Part shown: positions 1 to 5,305 of the stretch, piece by piece
How the letters are laid out: each line of letters starts with the position of its first letter
How positions within the stretch are numbered: position 1 is the first letter of the stretch
Origin: an uncultured Lachnospiraceae bacterium
GTDB lineage: Bacteria > Bacillota > Clostridia > Lachnospirales > Lachnospiraceae
Direction: 5' to 3'
Assembly: GCA_910588895.1 (NCBI GenBank)
Contig: CAJUSS010000085.1
Location: 1-15,323, forward strand
DNA length: 15,323 nucleotides
Program-made: the position numbers and the translations under genes
Notes under the pieces: model-generated
The model's database searches: none
Seen by the model: the letters and a program-made list of their open reading frames with translations, nothing else
What the model was told of the DNA's origin: nothing

Positions 1-2
1 CG

Positions 3-140
3 CAGAAGCAGAGGCTTTTGTCCCAGGCGGTCAGTGAGACGAAGGAGAAGCTGGCGGGGCAGCAGGCCAATGAGGCGCTGGCGAAGGATACGTCCTATAA
101 GGGGCTGTGGAAGGTGTCGTTTACGTTAAAGGAGTTTTAG
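3..140 (+). CDS. 3' end of an unrecognised gene
   Basis: The frame starting at base 3 is open from the window edge to a TAG at 138-140 and gives 45 residues ending in YKGLWKVSFTLKEF. The middle is rich in Ala, Gln, Glu and Lys and looks helical; the last 15 residues look like a beta strand. I do not recognise the family. It ends about 80 bases before the next gene, which appears to have its own promoter, so the two need not be co-transcribed. The start and most of the protein lie outside the window. Confidence is limited by the short length, but the codon pattern resembles a real gene end. Confidence 0.55.
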   Translation, partial: QKQRLLSQAVSETKEKLAGQQANEALAKDTSYKGLWKVSFTLKEF

Positions 141-175
141 GAGAAATAACAGGTGCTTTTTAGCGGGATGTCCTG

Positions 176-181
176 TATAAT
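176..181 (+). promoter_or_regulatory. Candidate -10 element of the YciI-like gene
   Basis: A perfect TATAAT lies 45 bases upstream of the start codon at 221. No good -35 hexamer is found at 16-18 bp spacing; the best is GTGCTT at 153-158. The surrounding GTCCTGTATAATGG (170-183) is nearly identical to GTCCGGTATAATGG at 9509-9522. Confidence 0.45.
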
Positions 182-220
182 GGTGGGAAAGAAACTGAAA
201 GCAGTGAAGGAGGATATGGT

Positions 221-520
221 ATGGATAAGCTGATGTATATGATGATGATTGAAAAGACCAAAACCTATAATAAGATAACAAAGAAAGTGGTTGAGGAACA
301 TGTTGAGAATATCAGGCGACTGGATGATGAGGGAAAGCTGGAGATGTGCGGTGTGTTCAAAGGCTATCCGGGGATGGCAGGCATGTATATCCTGAAAACA
401 GAAAGCCGTGAAGAGGCGGAGGAACTTTGCAAAAGGGAGCCTTTGGTTGTTGGAGGTTATGCAAAATATAAGCTGGTTGGCCTGCAGGTTGCAAACAGGG
501 AAAATGATTATCTGTTGTGA
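221..520 (+). CDS. YciI-like small protein
   Basis: This 99-residue protein has the pattern of the YciI (YCII-related) family: an N-terminal beta strand (MYMMMIEKTK), a conserved His in a helix (EEHVENIRRLDDEGKL, around residue 28), a Gly-containing strand with a short-chain apolar stretch (GMAGMYIL), and a helix followed by a KREPLVVGGYAKYKL segment that corresponds to the family's DPF..G.....Y region. The usual Asp of the DPF motif is Glu here. YciI proteins are small ferredoxin-like dimers, often of uncertain function; no substrate can be inferred. An excellent AAGGAGG at 207-213, 7 bases before the ATG, fixes the start. It appears monocistronic: the next gene remnant has its own leader RNA. 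Confidence 0.75.
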   Translation: MDKLMYMMMIEKTKTYNKITKKVVEEHVENIRRLDDEGKLEMCGVFKGYPGMAGMYILKTESREEAEELCKREPLVVGGYAKYKLVGLQVANRENDYLL

Positions 521-646
521 CTGCGGGAAAATAATTGCTGGCAGATCTTACGATGTCAGAATGATGTTGAAGTGATAGATCCAAGTTTTTGGCGGGAGTA
601 GTGCTGCCGGAAATATAAAAAGCAATGTGCATCTTTTGGATGTGCC

Positions 647-758
647 AGAACCGGTAGGTAGCCCGGCCGTCCCGATGGGATCAGGGTAAGTGACCTGCCC
701 TCCGTTCCGCTTCGGTCGGTGCAGGACCGGCGTCCGCTGGATGCCGTGTACCCTGGGT
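647..758 (+). ncRNA. Structured leader, candidate yjdF-motif riboswitch
   Basis: This segment folds into a compact multi-stem structure ahead of the yjdF remnant. A closing stem pairs AGAACCGG (647-654) with CCGTTCT (752-758) with one bulged C. Inside, CCTGC (694-698) pairs with GCAGG (721-725), enclosing CCG/CGG stems (702-704 with 717-719, and 707-709 with 713-715). A 7-bp hairpin follows, GGCGTCC (729-735) with GGATGCC (739-745) and a GCT loop. The yjdF motif RNA, a riboswitch known to bind azaaromatic compounds, is normally found exactly here, upstream of yjdF. The identification rests on position and structure; I could not match the published consensus from memory. The ribosome-binding site of yjdF lies 28 bases downstream (786-792). 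Confidence 0.55.
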
Positions 759-800
759 TGTCCGTTCTTTGTCCATAACACATTTAAGGAGGGGTTCGTT

Positions 801-1103
801 ATAGACAGAGGAAAGGCAGGCTTGACGGTATTTTTTGAGGGGGCGTTCTAGGGCGGCGTAATTGAGCGGGTTGAAGACGGGAGACTTTCGGTATGACGGG
901 TGGTCTTCGGGAGTGGACCCAGGGACTATAAAGTATGGAAACTTGTTCTCAAAAATTATTATGGCCTGAGATCCAGTCCGTGTGTTGATGTGGCTGTAAA
1001 AGACAGCAGGGGCGATCCGGAGCGGAGGCAGAGGAAGGCCAGGAAGGAGCGGCTGTTTGAGCTGAAACAGCAGAAGCGGAAGGAGAAGCACAGGTGCAGA
1101 TAG
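801..1103 (+). pseudogene. yjdF: Decayed yjdF gene
   Basis: Frame-3 translation from 801 gives a recognisable YjdF protein. The N-terminal segment LTVFFEGAF continues past an in-frame TAG (849-851) into VIERVEDGRLSV, then past a TGA (894-896) into VFGSGPRDYKVWKLVLKNYY. The end is the basic tail ELKQQKRKEKHRCR with a normal TAG at 1101-1103. A good AAGGAGG (786-792) sits 8 bases before 801, but the codon there is ATA, one G-to-A change from ATG. The TAG falls where the family usually has Trp after F, so it is probably a TGG-to-TAG change. The remnant has about 100 codons against roughly 140 in intact members, so a middle segment of about 40 codons (after DVAVKD) seems deleted. Four independent lesions make this a pseudogene, not a recoded gene. 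The function of YjdF is poorly known. Confidence 0.8.
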
Positions 1104-1602
1104 GTTTTCTGTGCTTCGGTCACAGCAGCATCAATGGGCATCAGTCAGGAATGGCTGGTGCTTTTTGTGTGGAAAGGGGCGTTTTCATGTATCCGATGGA
1201 GCTCCAAGTGAGAGAGCGAAAAAAGTTTTTCTCATGCCTCACAGTATATCGCACAGAAAAACCGCTCTTTAAGCGTCGTGTTATCATGCCCTTGTCAAAT
1301 ACACTAAATGGTCATGCGATTATCCCATCACTCACTGTGATATCCGTTTGCTGATTACTGCGCGGGCGATCGCAACACATTGTTGCCACTTGCCGGATAA
1401 CTTATACATCGGGCAGGAGTTGTACAGCGGGCTATGGGAGAGAAAGGAGAAAAGAAAGAGCAGGCCCTTGTGGCACTGATCAAAAAGCCATTGACAGAGC
1501 ATCCCTATCTCCAGATGACGATCCAGGCCATCTGGCACGGTCATGTTCTCGATCCCCCGATCCTTCCCCATAAGAAGGTGGAGAGAAAGGAGGGGAGGAT
1601 GC
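1104..1602. other. Gene-poor leader region of the matrix operon
   Basis: I see no credible gene here. The stretch contains small inverted repeats (ATCAC-tcact-GTGAT near 1327), the candidate promoter and operator at 1372-1408, and a hairpin-forming sequence at 1516-1543 that recurs before the second TasA-like gene. An open frame beginning at 1434 runs on into the tandem repeats of the next gene but has no protein-like character. Confidence 0.5.
1372..1408 (+). promoter_or_regulatory. Candidate promoter with overlapping operator
   Basis: GCAACA (1372-1377) and TGTTGC (1381-1386) form a perfect 6-bp inverted repeat with a 3-base spacer. The right arm overlaps TTGTTG (1380-1385), which lies exactly 17 bp before TATACA (1403-1408), a plausible if imperfect sigma-A promoter. 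If used, it would give a leader of about 190 bases before the first operon gene at 1603. The symmetric site over the -35 would suit a repressor; the XRE regulator at 8598 is one candidate, but nothing in the sequence links them. Confidence 0.35.
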
Positions 1603-2073
1603 ATGGAGAGAGCGAAGATTCTGGTCCTTGGCCTTGTAGCCTTGGCGGCCACATTAGCGATCGGAGGCCCGGCGATGGCAGGCGGCTATTCCGGGCACTC
1701 GGACTGGAAGGAGAACGTGCTCAGCCTGCGGACATGGCCCGATCCTGGGCTGGAGACGGGCCAGGACATGGCTCGTCGTATCCGATGGGCCGGTCCTGGA
1801 GCGACATCATCGAACGCAGTATGGGCGACCCCATCGGACGCGGTGCAGGCGATCCCATCGGACGTGGTGTGGACTACTCCATCGGACGCAGTGTGGGCTA
1901 CACCATCAGGCACGGTGCGGATGATACCATCAGATGGGACGCGAGTGGCTCGGTCGGGCGCAGGGCAGGCGACACCATCCGATACTAGGAGAGCGGGACC
2001 ATCCGATATGGGCTTGGCCACACAATCCGATGCAGGTCAGGCAGGAGGAGAGGATGGAGCAGATGGGGGCTGA
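1603..2073 (+). CDS. Small SipW-type signal-peptide protein with octapeptide repeats
   Basis: From the ATG at 1603 (GGAGGGGAGG at 1590-1598 just upstream) the protein has 156 residues. Residues 1-27 are a hydrophobic leader (KILVLGLVALAATLAIGGPAMA) followed by SGHSDWKENVLSL, which closely matches the SGQSDRRENKLSL that follows the leader of the TasA-like protein at 3370. This suggests processing by the neighbouring SipW-like peptidase. After about residue 60 the sequence is an 8-residue repeat, consensus AVWATPSD, encoded by 24-bp tandem repeats; no TasA-like beta domain follows. It may be a structural protein, a truncated TasA relative filled by repeat expansion, or a leader-like gene. Its stop (2071-2073) overlaps the start of the next gene by 20 bases. 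The leader is convincing; the repeat half could be unselected because other frames are also open. Confidence 0.5.
   Translation: MERAKILVLGLVALAATLAIGGPAMAGGYSGHSDWKENVLSLRTWPDPGLETGQDMARRIRWAGPGATSSNAVWATPSDAVQAIPSDVVWTTPSDAVWATPSGTVRMIPSDGTRVARSGAGQATPSDTRRAGPSDMGLATQSDAGQAGGEDGADGG
1792..2031 (+). repeat. 24-bp tandem repeat array, about 10 units
   Basis: Ten consecutive 24-bp units can be laid out from 1792 to 2031, most ending in CCATCSGAC or CCATCMGAT. The clearest are 1816-1839, 1840-1863, 1864-1887 and 1888-1911; 1792-1815 and 1936-1959 are the most diverged. Because 24 is a multiple of 3, the array stays in frame and encodes the octapeptide repeat. A further degenerate unit (2032-2055) supplies the GGAGG ribosome-binding site of the next gene. 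Confidence 0.85.
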
Positions 2074-2806
2074 AGGATGTCCGACCATCTGCGGCACCGT
2101 TCTGCAGACAGAGGATATGGAAGAGCAGCTGACCAGCTATCTGTTAGAAAGGCTGCGCCGCCATGACAGCTGGAGCCATGCCCATTCGGTCTGTGTGGGA
2201 AGGTATGCAGAGCGGATCGGGCGGCAGATGGGGCTGGATGGCACGGTCATAGGGAGGCTGTCCATAGCTGCACGGCTCCACGACGTGGGCAAGCTGCTGA
2301 TCCCAGCCAGCGTACTGGATAAACCTGCTCCGCTCACAGAGAGCGAATATCAGCTGGTGATGCAGCATGCCTGGTATGGCTGTCTGCTCTTAACGGCGCT
2401 GGGGTATCCGGATGACGTCTGCGAGGCGGTCCGGGACCACCATGAACGGCCTGATGGGAGAGGATATGGAAGGACAACGATGGCCGGCCTGTCCGCCCGG
2501 GTCATCTGCGTTGCCGATTCCTATGATGCCATGCGCCACAGCAGGCCATACCGGAAAGAGCGGGATAAAGATGTGATCTTCCGGGATATGGTGGGGAACA
2601 TGGGCAGACAGTTCGACCCGGACGTATGCCGGGCGGCGTTCAAGGTCCTGTTCCAAGGAGGGCTGGATGTGCAGCAGAGTGGGATGGGGAGAGAAGGACG
2701 GGGAGAAAAAGGACAGGGCAGAGAAGGATTAGACAGAGAAGGACAGGACAAGGAGGGATATCCGGATGGGGATGATAGGATCGGTCAAAAAGCTCTTGCG
2801 GGATAA
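2054..2806 (+). CDS. HD-GYP-like phosphohydrolase
   Basis: The ATG at 2054 has GGAGG at 2044-2048 and gives 250 residues. The HD-GYP signature pattern is clear: HxxHS near residues 42-45, HDVGK at 76-80 followed by LLIP and LDKPAPLT, a metal-ligand-type His in MQHAWYG (105), DHHERPDGRGYG (128-139), and ADSYDAMRHSRPYR (154-167). HD-GYP enzymes hydrolyse cyclic di-GMP or related dinucleotides, so a role lowering such a signal is plausible. The Pro of GYP is Gly here, so specificity is uncertain. No receiver, PAS or membrane segment precedes the domain, so it is probably a cytosolic stand-alone enzyme. The last 50 residues carry a Gly-Arg-Glu-rich 5-residue repeat. The gene overlaps both neighbours, which points to translational coupling. 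In-frame ATGs at 1934 and 2030 are possible but lie in the repeat array. Confidence 0.85.
   Translation: MEQMGAEGCPTICGTVLQTEDMEEQLTSYLLERLRRHDSWSHAHSVCVGRYAERIGRQMGLDGTVIGRLSIAARLHDVGKLLIPASVLDKPAPLTESEYQLVMQHAWYGCLLLTALGYPDDVCEAVRDHHERPDGRGYGRTTMAGLSARVICVADSYDAMRHSRPYRKERDKDVIFRDMVGNMGRQFDPDVCRAAFKVLFQGGLDVQQSGMGREGRGEKGQGREGLDREGQDKEGYPDGDDRIGQKALAG
2687..2761 (+). repeat. 15-bp repeats in the HD-GYP C-terminal tail
   Basis: Five in-frame 15-bp units (2687-2701, 2702-2716, 2717-2731, 2732-2746, 2747-2761) encode GREGR, GEKGQ, GREGL, DREGQ and DKEGY. The last unit contains the AAGGAGG (2750-2756) that serves the signal peptidase gene. The tail is probably disordered. Confidence 0.75.
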
Positions 2807-3143
2807 CGTCCTTTTCCTGACGGCAGTGGCCTTCCTATTCCTGGCAGACCTACGGTCCGACCTATACTATATCCGGACCGGGAGCATGGAGCCGGAGCTC
2901 CCCGTAGGGACCGTGGTCGTGACAGACCGTTATGCAGATCCGGAGATTGGCGCGGTCTTTGCCTACCAGAGCGGCGGGAACATCATCATACACCGGATCA
3001 TCGGGATCGATGGAGGCGGGTATGTGACCAAGGGTGATGCGAACCCTATGCCGGATGCGGTGAGCGTGACCAGAGGGCAGATCAAGGGGAAGGTGGTGCT
3101 GGAGCTGACCTTCCTGGCCCCCCTCCTCCGGACACTGCTATGA
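2766..3143 (+). CDS. sipW: SipW-like ER-type signal peptidase I, very short
   Basis: This 125-residue protein has an N-terminal membrane segment (residues 15-28), then TGSMEPELPVG with the nucleophile Ser40. Next come IIHRIIGI, where His76 takes the place of the Lys general base of bacterial-type enzymes, and KGDAN with Asp91. Ser-His-Asp is the arrangement of the ER/archaeal type and of Bacillus SipW, which processes TasA and TapA. SipW-type enzymes are usually about 180-190 residues with a C-terminal membrane segment; here the protein stops after LELTFLAPLLRTLL, so the second segment is at best partial. AAGGAGG at 2750-2756, 9 bases before the ATG, fixes the start, which overlaps the HD-GYP gene by 41 bases. 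The two SipW-dependent proteins that follow are its obvious substrates. Confidence 0.88.
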   Translation: MGMIGSVKKLLRDNVLFLTAVAFLFLADLRSDLYYIRTGSMEPELPVGTVVVTDRYADPEIGAVFAYQSGGNIIIHRIIGIDGGGYVTKGDANPMPDAVSVTRGQIKGKVVLELTFLAPLLRTLL

Positions 3144-3369
3144 GAGCGCAGTGCTCCAGCGTTGGGGCGCGCGAGGACGGGGGCATGGACTGACATCTTC
3201 CGTCCCTGCTCTCTGCGCATACCCTGGAGGGTCCATAGTGGCCCGTTTTTATCCATGGTGCGTCTCGGTGAGACATGGTGGTCAGTAGGAAAGCTCATTG
3301 TCGGGCGCATGGAGGTCCAAGGATCCCATGACCCGATAGGAGGAGCAGAAGGAAGGAGGGACCCATGAG

Positions 3370-4071
3370 ATGGGGAGCAGGATCCAAAAGGCAGTGCGGG
3401 CAGTGATCATCGGCCTGTTGTGCCTGTCGGCTGTCATCGGGACGACAGGCGGATACGCCTACTTTTCCGGGCAGTCCGATCGCAGAGAGAACAAGTTATC
3501 GTTGGTGAAGGGCGAGATGGAGCAGAAAGGGGCCGTGACCATCCTGGAACCGGAGTGGGATGCCAGGAAAGGGGCGGATGAGAGCTATGGGCTGGACCTG
3601 CAGCCCGGCCAGGAGGTGGTGAAGGACCCGAAGGTCCGGAGCGAGGTGGACTACCCCTGCTGGGTGTTCGTGGAGCTGTCCATGCCCACAGGACCGGCTA
3701 CCATAAGGAGGGAGGACAGCCCCTATAGCCATGTCACGTTCGAAGGGGATGCAGAGGAGTATGAGGGAGAGCTGGAGCTCTTAGTGCCAGATGTGGACCC
3801 AGATGGCTGGGAGCTCTACATGCGGTATCGGGGGAAACATACGATGGAGTATGTCTATGGCTATAAGGTCCCTCTCGTCCCCCATGGGATGACAAACCCT
3901 CTGTTCGGGACAGTAACGGTCCCGGAGTTCACACGCTATATAGGCGAAGGGTATACCTATATCAACGTGACCGCCAGGACGGTCCAGACAGAGGGATGCT
4001 CCACATTGGATGATGCTGCAGAAAAGCTGGGGTATGAACGGGATATCGAGCAGGATATCCTGTACCCATAG
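3370..4071 (+). CDS. TasA/camelysin-like SipW-dependent matrix protein A
   Basis: The 233-residue protein begins with a leader (KAVRAVIIGLLCLSAVIGTTGGYA, to about residue 30) followed by YFSGQSDRRENKLSL, the typical context cleaved by SipW-type peptidases. The mature part has the family's pattern: ILEPEWD, then LQPGQEVVKDPKVRSEVDYPCWVFVELSMP (in the 75-110 region), an alternating beta-rich middle, and a final FTRYIGEGYTYINVTARTVQTEG resembling the corresponding segment of protein B. In this family the proteins are secreted and can assemble into fibres in biofilm matrix; fibre formation here is inferred. There is no LPXTG or C-terminal membrane anchor. AAGGAGG at 3353-3359 supports this ATG; an ATG at 3365 is in a frame that stops quickly. 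A 226-base leader separates it from sipW. Confidence 0.85.
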   Translation: MGSRIQKAVRAVIIGLLCLSAVIGTTGGYAYFSGQSDRRENKLSLVKGEMEQKGAVTILEPEWDARKGADESYGLDLQPGQEVVKDPKVRSEVDYPCWVFVELSMPTGPATIRREDSPYSHVTFEGDAEEYEGELELLVPDVDPDGWELYMRYRGKHTMEYVYGYKVPLVPHGMTNPLFGTVTVPEFTRYIGEGYTYINVTARTVQTEGCSTLDDAAEKLGYERDIEQDILYP

Positions 4072-4364
4072 CCTTGCCATCCGCGATCGGCAGCAGTATG
4101 GATAGGGAGAGATGCACGTAACAGTCCAGATAGATCTGCGCGGGGGCTGCCCCTTGGGGATCTATCACGCTGATCGTATGAGCATCCGGTCCATCACGCA
4201 GCGATCTTCAATGACCGGATGTTGTGACCATCCAGGGCATCTGGACGGTCACAGATACACAAAGTGAGAATGGCCATGCGGAGCATGAGGATGGAGACAG
4301 AGAGTGAGAGCGGCCGCGGGGACCATCCAGATGGCTGCGGCCAGAAAGAGAGAGGTGCAGAGAG
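4072..4364 (+). other. Leader between matrix genes A and B with two hairpins
   Basis: This 293-base interval has no gene. It holds a hairpin with perfect arms GATAGATC (4129-4136) and GATCTATC (4159-4166) and a GC-rich loop. A second hairpin (4224-4252) pairs GTGACC with GGTCAC and TCCAG with CTGGA. Neither is followed by a T run, so they look more like RNA-processing, stability or regulatory structures than terminators. Confidence 0.5.
4225..4251 (+). repeat. Dispersed hairpin repeat, copy 2 (copy 1 at 1516-1543)
   Basis: TGACCATCCAGGGCATCTGG followed by ACGGTCA matches TGACGATCCAGGCCATCTGG followed by CACGGTCA at 1516-1543, with two substitutions and a one-base gap. Both copies can fold on the inner CCAG/CTGG and outer TGAC/GTCA pairs. 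Both lie in untranslated leaders of secreted-protein genes. Confidence 0.6.
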
Positions 4365-4967
4365 ATGAAGAGAGAGATGACAAAAAAGGTAAAGGCCGGA
4401 CTGATCGCCGGCGCGTTCGTCCTGTCTATGGCAGGAGCCTATTCTGCGTTCACGGCGGTCACGGACACGAAGACCAACACGTTCAACATCGTGGCCGGTG
4501 AGGACGGGCTGCAGGCCGGGAGGATCCTGGAGCCAGGCTGGGATGAGGAGGATGCAAAGGACATGCAGCCTGGGAAGAAGGTCACAAAGGACCCTAAGCT
4601 GGTCTCTGATGCTGGGTATGAGACCTGGGTGTTCCTGACCGTGGAGGTGCCCACCTTCCAAGCGACCCTGGATGGAGAGGCAGGCGTCCACGATACCGTG
4701 GTCCCCAACTTCAACGTGGATGGGAAGTGGACCCTGATCAAGGAGGAGCGGTCAGATACAGCTGGCACGGACTCCAGGTATACCTATGGTTACAATGAGA
4801 AAGTGGCAGCCGGTGGGGAGACCACAGCCCTGTTCACCCAGTTCACGGTCCCGGACTTCACCAAGACCGAGGCGGTCAGCGACAGCATCGATGTCTCCGG
4901 GAAGATGATCCAGACGGAAGGGTATGGGACGTTGGCGGCTGCCGCATCTGCTCTGGGACTGGACTGA
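4365..4967 (+). CDS. TasA/camelysin-like SipW-dependent matrix protein B
   Basis: The 200-residue protein has a leader (TKKVKAGLIAGAFVLSMAGAYSA) followed by FTAVTDTKTNTFNI, the textbook SipW-type junction. The mature part shares a layout with protein A: ILEPGWDEEDAKDMQPGKKVTKDPKLVSD, WVFLTVEVP, FTQFTVPDFT, and an end segment IDVSGKMIQTEGYGTLAAAA that parallels INVTARTVQTEGCSTLDDAA in A. A and B are therefore probably ancient duplicates, as major and minor subunits often are. It lacks a sorting signal and is presumably released or assembled outside the cell. The start at 4365 has GAGAGGTG upstream; an ATG at 4377 is an alternative that would shorten the leader by four residues. Confidence 0.87.
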   Translation: MKREMTKKVKAGLIAGAFVLSMAGAYSAFTAVTDTKTNTFNIVAGEDGLQAGRILEPGWDEEDAKDMQPGKKVTKDPKLVSDAGYETWVFLTVEVPTFQATLDGEAGVHDTVVPNFNVDGKWTLIKEERSDTAGTDSRYTYGYNEKVAAGGETTALFTQFTVPDFTKTEAVSDSIDVSGKMIQTEGYGTLAAAASALGLD

Positions 4968-5305
4968 CCGGAGAAAAGGCCAGGGATGGATGTGCAGAGA
5001 GACGGATGGTGGATCGATAGGGGAAGATAGGCAGGATCAGATGGATAGAGACAGATGGACCAAAGACAGGTAGAGAAGGACAGCAGACATAGGAGAGCAG
5101 GCGGATAGATGGGGAAGGAGCAGGGGAGCGGCGAGAGCGGCTCCCCTGCCCCGTTGTCTGGCTGTCCCTGTCGGGGAGCATGAGGGCTTTCGCGGTATGT
5201 GCCGTTCCTGCCATGCACCATGTCGGTATGGATGCGGCCGGCACTGTATAGTGTATGGATCGGCGATCTTATGGCAGCCCCAGATAGATACAAGGAGGAT
5301 TGTAT
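4968..5305 (+). other. Purine-rich leader with a 10-bp GC hairpin
   Basis: About 340 bases carry no gene. From 4975 to 5120 the + strand is strikingly rich in A and G, with recurrent GATGGATAG- and GACAGATGG-like words. At 5120-5149 GCAGGGGAGC and GCTCCCCTGC form a perfect 10-bp stem around a 10-base loop. The following bases (CCCGTTGTCTGG) are not a T run, so intrinsic termination is doubtful. Confidence 0.5.

Noticed and set aside
849..896. TAG and TGA in yjdF as recoded (Pyl or Sec) codons
   Set aside because: The start codon is also lost and a middle segment is missing, so decay explains all lesions together; no recoding element or machinery is visible.
681..1091. Reverse-strand open frame of 136 codons
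   Set aside because: It is antisense to the leader RNA and the yjdF remnant and shows no protein-family features.
1..1600. Left attachment site within the window
   Set aside because: I looked for the missing GH18 5' half (LysM or a DFE-ending TIM-barrel segment) on the left and found nothing, so no attL is claimed.
1434..1988. Open frame of 184 codons in another frame over the 24-bp repeats
   Set aside because: It lacks a signal peptide or domain, and its second half is just the repeat read in another frame (DPIGRGVG-like). The frame at 1603 has a ribosome-binding site and a leader matching its neighbour.
1792..2031. CRISPR array
   Set aside because: The units are contiguous and diverged, with no spacers between conserved repeats, and no cas gene is present.
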